DNA from: Taxillus chinensis
Taxonomy: Eukaryota > Streptophyta > Magnoliopsida > Santalales > Loranthaceae
Direction: 5' to 3'
NCBI GenBank assembly: GCA_023512835.1
Contig: CM042090.1
Span: 18,320,356-18,384,355 of the forward strand
DNA length: 64,000 nucleotides
How positions within the stretch are numbered: the first letter of the stretch is position 1; every line of letters begins with the position of its first letter. Positions 55,521 to 64,000 of the stretch are shown here, piece after piece. The position numbers and the translations under genes were made by a program. The notes beneath the pieces were generated by a model. It made no database searches. It was not told the origin of the DNA and saw only the letters and a list, made by a program, of their open reading frames with translations.

Positions 55521-57222
55521 CAATGATTGTGGATAGGATAGAGTACTATAATATCACATAAATTTTGGTATATTTATTTTTTAAATTTTGAAAATAATTG
55601 CAGCATAGTTAATATTGGTATATTATTTTTAAAAGAAGTCATTGATTACCGTACCACCCATGATACGAACTCATACAAAAAAGAAAAAGAAAATAATTTG
55701 CATTTTACCCTGAATTATACTGTGTTTCTATATTTAACCATTCGATACGTTCCAATTATACATGGAATCTTACCCTTTAGGATTTTTATATTACCTTTGT
55801 TTAAAAATTGGTGGGTACAATGCGATATTTGCTTTGACTTTGGTTGGTTATGTATTTAATTAAATAATTAATTAATTTTGTTGGCTCTTGCAATTAAGAA
55901 AGGTAGGTGCAGCATCCGTCTAAAAATGTCGTTAAGCAGCCATTGGAAAATCGTACCCATGTCTTTCTTGCCGAAACATTATGCTCCTCAGGTGAGTTCA
56001 GTCCACATCACACACACACACATATAAACAAAAAAAAAACAAATATAAAATGCAACTGTGTGCAGGGTGTCATCCATCATCACCCAACAAAATTTATAAA
56101 TAATAATAACTTACATACTGGTTTATTATTATTATTTGATGAGATATTTATATTTTAAAGAGAAATTTTATTTGAAAGGATTACAAATGGAGTGATTTTC
56201 GGGTAATTAATAAAAATAGGATTAATAAGAATTAAAATAAAAAAAATCAACAAGAGACAAGGCTACAGCTTTGGGGTTTGACACCTGAGGCTTGGTCCAG
56301 ATAGATAGACAGATATATAGAGAGAGAAGAGGGAAATTAAATGGAGTTAGGGGAGATAAGAACAAAGGAAATCAGGAAGGAAATCTAAGCCAAGATTGCG
56401 TGTGCAGACGCAACAGGCAAACGGCAGGAGGCAATAAAGAAGGGGGGTGCAGAGGGCAGGGCAGAAAGCAAAAGCAGCGGATTCACATTCATTCATGCCA
56501 CAGTGGGATGGAGGTTGGCTATGCCAATACACAAACACAATATAGCTAAGCTGACCACAAAACTGAGAATGACAACAGCTACCACCACCACCACTCTATA
56601 TATCTATGTATGTAATGTGTGTCACAGCACTGCTCCTTTTCCTTGCTGCTTCCACTGCTGCAAAGCTCACCCTCCTCCATCCTTTTAAGTTAATGCCTTC
56701 GATGCCCCTTTCCCTTTCCCTCCCTTTCCTTGGGCATCCATTCGTCAATGGTAGGGCCCTAAATGAAAGTCGGTAGAAATCGAAAATAAAGCATGAATTA
56801 TCTTAACCAAATTTAAACATTTCAAGTTCTAACTTAATTGTTGGATTGAGATTGACCCTGTTGTTTCTAACTTAACTTAATTGATTAGAGTCATTAGACC
56901 AATGAGTTCGGTCAGCCAAATTCCACCAAGCCTGGCAGAAAGGGTTTGAGATTCAGTTTCAAGTTTGGGTCAGCTGGAATGCCCAATGGCATATAACGTT
57001 TGAAGGTGGTGGTTTTGTTTTTTAATTTAATAAAAAAACATTAAATGGAGCTTATACCTGTTCTTAAGTATAAATGTATGAAATGTTTTACTTATTTTAT
57101 CCAATTCTGAACGGTTTATAAACATGATTATGTCGACATACACACTATTAACAATGACACACTCTGCAAAAACATTCATGTTGCGTAGGCTGGACCTTGC
57201 TTGGTCTACAACATATACTACT

Positions 57223-57264
57223 AACAGGTAACAGGCGACAGGTGACAGGTGACAGATGACAGAC
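57223..57264. repeat. Octamer tandem repeat, GACAGGTG type
   Basis: About five imperfect copies of an 8-base unit (variants ACAGGTAA, CAGGCGA, GACAGGTG, GACAGATG) in intergenic DNA. Confidence 0.8.
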
Positions 57265-60184
57265 CAGTATCGCCAGCTCCATTCATCCCAAAAATTAATC
57301 GGCCACATGTATTTATGAAACCGCGCGGCTAAACCAAAGAGGGCCTCGCCAATAAAAGTTACCTGACATCAATTAAATACTAAATACTAATAAAAAATTA
57401 AGTGGCTCGAAACATTTCGGGACGTATGTAATAAAATAAAGTTTTTATATATATATAAACATATTCAATCCCTTTTCTTTGCTTTATACATCTGTCTCAC
57501 ACACTGTATTTCAGGTTTGAAATGCCAAAACAAGTCTCTGCATCGTGCAGTCACTATCAAACTTAGATTCCCACTCTTGTTTCTCCATCTATATCTATCT
57601 CCAATGTAGGGTACTTTCTCATCCTGTGTTTTCAGTGACAACTAGAGCTCGGTTTAGTTTCATAGGAATCAACTTTAGGAGAGGCAACAACTACCTCACA
57701 CAAAATAGTCATTAAAAGAAAGTCCACAACTCAACCCAAGTGATGCCCATCCAAAATCTCACATCCTATTAATACCGCCAACCCCTCCCATCTACGCTCC
57801 TACAACTTTTAGCAGCTTTGTGGGACATTAGAGGCCATCGTTGATGCATTTATGTTACATCTATGCACAATTGCAAATAATGCAGAGACAAGAGTTCTTT
57901 TTTACGTGGCATTGTTGGTGCGGTGGGCACAAGAAGGATTCTCACGGTGTTTTCAATTACTCGTTCCTGACTTAAATTCTTTAATGAAGTTGAAACTTAC
58001 TTTAAATCTAAAGCTGCAAAAAAAGTTTGTTTGGTGAAATTTTTGATTTCAGTTTAAAAAAACCTTGTGTTTGGTTCCATCCACAAACCAACACCACGGG
58101 AAATTAAATGGTCATCAGAGCAACAACCCAAATCCATTTTTGATCAAAATACAGCCACCATAAATCAAAGGAACCGCTGGTTGCATCCATCTCCGGCCAA
58201 GCATCACTCAACAAACGACTTAATACACCAGAACAATCCAAATCCATACCGCATTGTTAATCTGTTACTACCTTGACCGGGCAGGAATCTCCATCCTCTC
58301 CTCACCCACCGATCACTCTGTCCCAAAGAGCAACAACCATGTTCTTAGTGTTGGAATTTGCAATGGGACGCTCACCTCTGTGCACTTGGAGGTTAGAACA
58401 CAACAATTGCCCTTGAGTCGAGCATGAATGGCTCTGAATTTGTTGTCACCGGGTTCTAGATGCCATTATAATCGCCAACAAGGCCACATATTCGTCGACC
58501 AAAGGATAGGTTGCCACCCACCACCCTATCACCGATCCAATCACCCACACAAAGCATCGCCATCTCCCCCAGCAAAACCGACGTCGTTGCTGCTAAGAAT
58601 CACACATTGCCACCCACCAGCCTTAGCCTATCGCCAATTCAGTCTCTCTCTACCTCTGCCCAACTATTTGTCTTGTCTTATTTATTTTTCTGACCTTCCT
58701 GTTACCTTCTGCCAGTGGCGCAGTCAAGAGCCCGGACGCCCTCTCCAGCCGTCGGATAAAGCCCGAGTCCCCTTAGTATTTACACGAGTCACATCCAACA
58801 ACGTTTCGCATACACAGTACACGCGGCAGCTTCCCATTTTCTGTCCAACGATGTCGTTCTATGTCGTGGAAAATAGGGCCGTCACATTCGTTGGAATCGT
58901 TGGGTTCTCTTCTCTCTTTAGCTTTTTTTTTTTCCCTTTTTCCTTTTTCTTTTTTGTTTATTTCTGTAAAATTCTTATAGGCGTCCAGAATCTTTGCGCG
59001 CTATGTTGGTAACAAACGCGGCCAGGGAGGGGTCCACTCCAGGCACGCCACTCTCCGCATTGTTGACTTCGACTCACCGCTAATAAAAAATATAGCTCTT
59101 TTTTAAAAAAAAAAATATTATTCTCCTTTTTTCATTTTAATGAATAAAAGGCATTGCTGGTTTATTTTATGTTTGAAAATGGTTGGTGGTATCCATTGAG
59201 CCCACTACCCTGCCCCTTCTGCGGATCAAATACATCAGACGATTTCATTTTCAATTAAAACTTCAGCAGTGCCATTCCCAAACTAGCTTTGGTATTAAAG
59301 AAACTTAACTTCAGAAGGCAAAATAATTAAATAAAAATGAAAATTACAGTCTGCATTTCTCTTACCTTCGATCAGTGTGAGACCCTCGCACATTTCCACA
59401 ATCTATGCTTGGGTCGGGTTGGCGTACAGGTGCCCAACAAGAAGTGCTTGGATGTAAATGTGCATAGAATTTATGTCTGCAGAAGCACACCAGCACGGTA
59501 GGAGCATGAAGCATTTGGCAATTGCCGCAACATCTTCATTCATCACCACCTTCTTACTAAGGAAGTGAGTAACTGCACCGCGCAAAACTAATGTACTCAT
59601 TATCAGGAATTCAGTTTGTTTGCAGGGGAAGAGGAATTGGAGCAGCATATGCTGCCTCTATGCCTCAGTTAAAGGACTATATATATATTGTAACATGACG
59701 CCATTTAAAAATAACATTATTTCAGACTTGCTTGACAGGAGAGAAGTAAAAATGATTAGAGCTTTAACATGAAACAAGTCTCAGCAAGCTTGTTATAATT
59801 TTTGTTGGTCTTCAAAAAACCATTCAGAACACAATGGAATTTATTGCCAAGGGCGTGAAATCTTCCGTCATGTTGATGCCACCAATTCATTACTGGGGAA
59901 CCCAGTGTATAATGTATATTTCCAAGGATCTTCTTTAAAACTGTTCATCCAAAATTTTCAGGCTCATTCGGTAGAAAATCAAAAGTTTCAAATGTAGATT
60001 CAGAATGCTTGTAAAAAAATTTAAATTTCCTGATGACCTTTGGTTCACGGTTCACCGCCATGTGAATCCCACGTATATACCACTCAATTCTATAAGGTAT
60101 ATGCACAAAAATGATTCTTATGTTCATGATTCATAGTTACCATTTTAATGGCCTCAAAGAAGTTTGATCCATAAAATGTGATCA

Positions 60185-60469
60185 TGCCGGTGATCGTTCT
60201 CACTTCATGGTTTCAAAACTCAATATGTTAAAAACTTCACGATTAAGTGAGCATGTAAAGTATCACCATAAAGCAATGAATTCTACATGGCAACAAATTA
60301 CAAAAAACCTCATATGGGTTAATTAGATGTCTTTTCATATGCCAGTGATCGTTCTCACTTCATGGTTTTGTAACTACATCAATTAAAATCTTCATGATTA
60401 AGTGAGCATGTAAAGTATGGCCATAAAGCAATAAATTCCACATGGAAACAAATTACGGTAAACATCATA
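60185..60469. repeat. Direct duplication, two diverged copies of about 125 bp
   Basis: Copy one at about 60185-60314 and copy two at about 60340-60469 share long strings such as TGATCGTTCTCACTTCATGG and GATTAAGTGAGCATGTAAAG, with scattered differences and a short indel. Copy two ends exactly at the splice donor of the neighbouring exon (60471). Confidence 0.85.
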
Positions 60470-60470
60470 C

Positions 60471-60774
60471 CTCAAACAGCTCAAAGGGACTGCCATTCCT
60501 GTACATGGCATTCCTTTCACTGTTACCATTTGATAGCATGCTGGACAATAGTGCTCTCCATCCAATGAGTAAAAAGCCAGTACTCCCCATGGTTACAAAT
60601 ATAAAGTTGGATGGTGGTATATGGCCTGATGTTGCTGCTTGAATAATTATCCCTAACTGTGAAAAACAGAAGCAGAAAATTTACAAAAATAAAATAAATA
60701 GAAAACTCCAACAAATTAGAAGAACTATATCAGAAACAACTACCTGCCCCACAGAGATAAACAGACAGAGAATG
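60471..60774 (-). CDS. Partial gene: two exons of an unidentified membrane protein
   Basis: The main exon, 60471-60656, is 186 nt with no stop, acceptor TTTTTCACAG and donor GTATGATG, phase 0 at both ends. It reads LGIIIQAATSGHIPPSNFIF, then VTMGSTGFLLIGWRALLSSM, then LSNGNSERNAMYRNGSPFEL. The middle part is one clear hydrophobic helix. A probable preceding exon, 60744-60774 (31 nt, reading ILCLFISVGQ, donor GCAG|GTAGTT), joins in phase 0. A possible last exon begins near 59650, where an acceptor leads to AAYAAPIPLPLQTN and a stop. The protein resembles small plant, possibly plastid, membrane proteins that I recall only vaguely, so no name is given. The start codon and further 5' exons were not found; the gene may extend towards 62 kb or be truncated. 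Confidence 0.5.
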
Positions 60775-61319
60775 CTTCAATGGAACATTTTTGATTTAGA
60801 AGAAGCATTATGTGTAGGAATTGCAAACTAATGGATTATGAGACATACAATACATTACAACCCGGACTTTTAGGCATGCCAGTAAACATGTACATTGACT
60901 GTGACATGTCTTTCGTGAGTTTGGAGTAAGACTAGCCATGCTTCAAAATCAGAAGATGACTAGCAGGAACCAAATCTCATCTTAACTAATTCAGTAATAG
61001 GCAAAGAGATCTGTGAAGCTAAAACAAAGGAATGACAAGAAAATTAGTTGACATTATATATAAATGGTAGGGTGGTAATAAAGAGATAGTGGCAATGTTC
61101 GAAAACTTGCTTGGCAGTTGGCGTACCATCATGTAGTGCAAAGTTGCAATTTTTGCATAATTTATTAATATAATTGAAGGAACCAAAGGACAATTATACT
61201 ATTTTATATATCAGATTGCAAATTTGGAGGGACTGCAAGAACTAAATTTAGAATAAAAAAGTAAATTAGGCTTGTCAATAAAAAATTCACTGCTTTATGC
61301 AGCTGTACTTTCATACACG

Positions 61320-61339
61320 CTCTCTCTCTCTCTCTCTCT
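61320..61339. repeat. (CT)10 microsatellite
   Basis: Uninterrupted CT tract, about 80 bases left of the MITE-like element. Confidence 0.9.
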
Positions 61340-61422
61340 AAGCATCTCCCAACCTTTCAACAAATAAAATTTCCCTAATAGGCCAGCTTTCTAGATACAT
61401 GGTAGACAGTGGGAGCGAATTA

Positions 61423-61587
61423 GGGTGTAAAACAGACTTGTGGTCCATGGGGCCAAGCGAGCTAGCCTGCAGACTGCCGCTCAAATTTAGGCCCATTTAA
61501 AATACATGCCTAGCATACCGAGGTCTGTTTGGGCTGAGCCTGTGCAAACACGGACTAGTCCGCAGACCATCATTGTTTTTTACACCC
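61423..61587. mobile_element. Putative hAT-type MITE, about 165 bp
   Basis: Perfect 10-base inverted repeat: GGGTGTAAAA at 61423-61432 and TTTTACACCC at 61578-61587. The inside is GC-richer, non-coding and rich in GGCC- and GGTC-like words (for example AGGTCTGTTTGGGCTGAGCC), as in plant hAT MITEs with TAGGGGTGTAAAA ends. The expected 8-base target duplication is not clean. Confidence 0.5.
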
Positions 61588-63589
61588 TTTTAATCGATCG
61601 TACCCTAATTCCTAAATACCCAATTTGTCCGTTGACTCTTGGAATTACACATCCCAACTGGCCTACCTACCTAAAATATGCCAAACCAATAAGCCTGATA
61701 CCCAAATCACGGTGTACTACAATTTCTCATCCTCTCTCTCACCGTCTCACTGCTTGACTCCCTCTCTTTTTCTCACAGTCACAGGTCATTGGTATGAGTA
61801 ACTCTGATATTTTGAAGTCAATACCCAGATGGCGTGGATGCTAATTCACACATGACTTGGGTCAAATCTCAAAGCAAGCCCCCAAACAATTGTTGTGGAC
61901 AGTGGTTGTGGCTGTGGAAGATGAATAAAGCATTAAGAGGTCAGGCCTTACTACGCCAATGTTCTGAGGCTCGAGAGGTTGTTGCCTGAAGATGCCAAGT
62001 CGACGCCACCAATTCCCTCGCTCTCAATGCCCTCTTCCATCATGTCTACACCCACTCAATCCTGGTCCTCAACAATGCGCGTGTGTGTCTCTCTCTCCCT
62101 CTTTGTTTCTCTGCTTAAACATGGTAGTGCATGACTTGTTACACATAAGCATCTATTATGATTGTAGTATTTGGTGGATGAAGTGGTTGTTGGGAAACTG
62201 AGGGACACTTGCAATGGTTAGAGAGGGGTCGCGCCTGCCAATTCTTTGATGTTATGCCCCTCAGAGTTCGCTCTGAAATTTTAAATTTTACTATGATTTT
62301 CATTTGGCAAGTGAGATGAGGTTTAATTGGATGTCTAGTTTTTTTCCTTTTTTAAAATCATATAAAACAAAGATAAATGCACTTTAAGGTTTGATAAGTT
62401 AAGAGGTGGGTCTTATTCTACTGTTTCAATGCCCCTATATTGTATTGCACGAGAGACAATTGGTGCATTTATAATCCCCATCCATCACTTTGCTGCATTG
62501 ATAACCCCCTGAAAATGAGCTGACCTGGGAACCGGTCTGGTCCACATGTGGGGCAAACTAGACCAGTTTATTTTTGGTCTGCAAAAAATGTGGAACTAAA
62601 TGGACTGTGCCGTTTAGGTCCACCTCACAACAGACTGGCCTGTTTAGGCCATTTTACAACCCTAGGGGGAAGGTCAACAACCTCACATCATGTGGATGCA
62701 ATGACCTTCATATAAGTCCAATGCAACAAAAAACTCAAAAAGCATAGAGGCAGCAATTTTGAAGTAAATCTCTAAGGTCTGCACGAGTATGAACCTTCGC
62801 ATAATGTTCCCATGCAACAAAAGACTCCAAAAGCATAAAGTGGTGGACAATTAAAGAGCTGGGGGACAAGTAACATTAGAGCAACGCCACCAAAATAGAA
62901 TATATAAGATGCCATAGACATATTCAAGTGCAATTACTATATCGTCTATACTTTTCTATGTAGCCACCAACACAATGATCGACTTCAGTTTTATTTCTCT
63001 GCAAGGGAGAAGGAATCTGCACTGAAAGTTTATACCCTTCCATACTAATGGTCCTTTATGGACTTCCCATTAAGGGACCTGGGGCTTAAGCTGGCATAGT
63101 GAGCAGCACACAGGCACACGATTTATTACACCACATAATAAATCACATAAACTCAACAGCTTCAACTAAAATGACAGAATCAAAACATCCATAAAACAAA
63201 ACTTCATAGTAAATTCAGCAATTGATCCAAAGTCGTCAAACTAGCATGCAATATTCAAATAAATTATCATAAAAATCAACATCAATCATCATCCAAGTAC
63301 GATGTGCCTTGGGCTGCATGTCCAAAGGCCTAGGTCCAAGCGTAAAGCCTAATGTAAAGGGGATGGCAATTGGCAAGGCAAGGCACAAAACCTGAGCCTA
63401 GACCTAGGGCCCTGATGGAATCAGAAATGTCAGTTCTAGCCATCATTAAACACGATAGTCCTCCATTTCAAAAATGGAACATGCATATAAAGGCCCTTCC
63501 TTGGCCGGTTTTGTCTACCTCCCATCTCCAGGCCTCTCTTGGGCTTGGTGGCAGCTCATTTGGCTCCTTCGGCACTGATTCATTGTGCT

Positions 63590-63960
63590 AGGATGATGAT
63601 GACGCGCTGGGTAGGAAGCTTCTGTTGGGTGGCCAGGCTGCTGATGGTTTGCTGGTTGATACTCTCTATGGGGTGTCTTGTTCCCTTGAGTGTCTCTGGT
63701 TGCCTGGCAGAGGCTGAGTCGGAGCCGAAGTGGTTACGATCTCACAAAGCCATTGAAAAAGTATTAGGGATGAGTTTCGAGGGATGTGAACTCGCTACTT
63801 CTGATTTGTTGTCGGATATCGAAGCTCGGCATCAAGCCCGGAAGGCTTTTGCCTCGTCTTCTCGGCCGTCTGCGAACACAGGAAAAAGTATGTCGAAACT
63901 TAAACAGCTTGCTTGCCTCTTCGATTAATTATGATGTCAGAATGAGATAATTGTGAGATA
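63590..63960 (+). mobile_element. LINE fragment related to the intronic LINE
   Basis: An open frame to about 63928 reads SHKAIEKVLGMSFEGCELAT, then SDLLSDIEARHQARKAF, then KSMSKLKQLACLFD. The first part aligns with the degraded [16 protein letters not shown] and DIEAKH found at about 11295-11395 in the intronic LINE, and the last part (AAACTTAAACAGCTT...ATTAATTATGATGT) matches the LINE text [13 protein letters not shown] near 11458-11495. In plant L1 elements this lies just before the endonuclease. The rest would lie beyond the window edge. Confidence 0.65.
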
Positions 63961-64000
63961 ATTCTCTGACTGTATTTAAGAGCTAATTATTTAACACATG

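Larger units (their letters stand above)
51540..60300. other. Long AT-rich spacer upstream of ANT
   Basis: No gene I can support between ANT and the partial gene near 60.5 kb. Seen here: AT-rich sequence to 54.5 kb, an (AGA)n run at 55044-55066, shuffled short direct repeats at 55.3-55.5 kb, and an octamer repeat at 57.2 kb. A GC-richer stretch at 57.8-59.05 kb has a 194-codon frame of low-complexity Pro/His/Ser sequence that I do not accept as a gene. A minus-strand frame at 59403-59648 may belong to the 3' end of the partial gene. Confidence 0.5.
60780..63590. other. Spacer or 5' region of the partial gene
   Basis: Holds a CT microsatellite, a hAT-like MITE, and at about 62500-62665 a stretch ending AAAATGG/TTGTAAAA-like text (inverted TAGGGTTGTAAAATGGCC) that looks like one end of another such element. 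No complete gene seen. Short open frames at 61506-61757 and 61992-62201 are not convincing. Confidence 0.45.

Noticed and set aside
58428..59012. 194-codon + strand frame
   Set aside because: Pro/His/Ser-rich start and a Phe-rich end caused by poly-T; no domain, no splice context, looks like chance.
59403..59648. 81-codon minus-strand frame as an independent gene
   Set aside because: Sequence does not look conserved. A shorter frame over the same place fits better as the 3' end of the partial gene at 60.5 kb, and even that is uncertain.

Overview
The window is nuclear DNA of a flowering plant, most likely a eudicot. The genes carry many introns with GT..AG borders, the spacers are AT-rich with long (AT)n tracts, and the protein families are plant-specific. 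Four complete protein-coding genes could be rebuilt exon by exon with all reading phases closing, and a fifth gene is seen only in part. I saw no tRNA, rRNA, CRISPR array or prokaryote-type system.

Layout: (i) 5685-19931 (+) is a 240-residue J-domain (DnaJ-type) membrane protein in seven exons, one of them only 30 nt. Two of its introns are inflated by a decayed L1-type LINE and by a decayed Ty1/copia fragment. (ii) 20679-24175 (-) is squalene epoxidase (SQE), eight exons, 523 residues, tail-to-tail with the J-domain gene. (iii) 29394-32137 (+) is a CSLC12-like glucan synthase, five exons, 704 residues, preceded by a TATA box and a long leader with repeats and upstream ATGs. (iv) 35676-38294 (-) is a bHLH74-like transcription factor, eight exons, 407 residues. 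(v) 47989-51180 (-) is an AINTEGUMENTA (ANT) type double-AP2 transcription factor, nine exons including a 9-nt micro-exon, 669 residues. (vi) About 60471-60774 (-) holds two exons of an unidentified membrane-protein gene. (vii) The right edge carries a second piece of a LINE related to the one in the J-domain gene.

The genes do not form a pathway: a chaperone cofactor, a sterol/triterpene enzyme, a xyloglucan-backbone synthase and two regulators, each with its own promoter. The spacers (1-5.4 kb, 24.3-28.7 kb, 32.1-35.7 kb, 39.3-48 kb, 51.5-60.4 kb, 60.8-63.6 kb) are mostly AT-rich DNA with microsatellites, MITE-like inverted-repeat elements and short local duplications. One GC-rich, coding-like fragment (44.69-44.95 kb, - strand) remains unidentified.

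Exon borders come from reading splice consensus, frame continuity and recalled family conservation. No alignment or transcript data were available.
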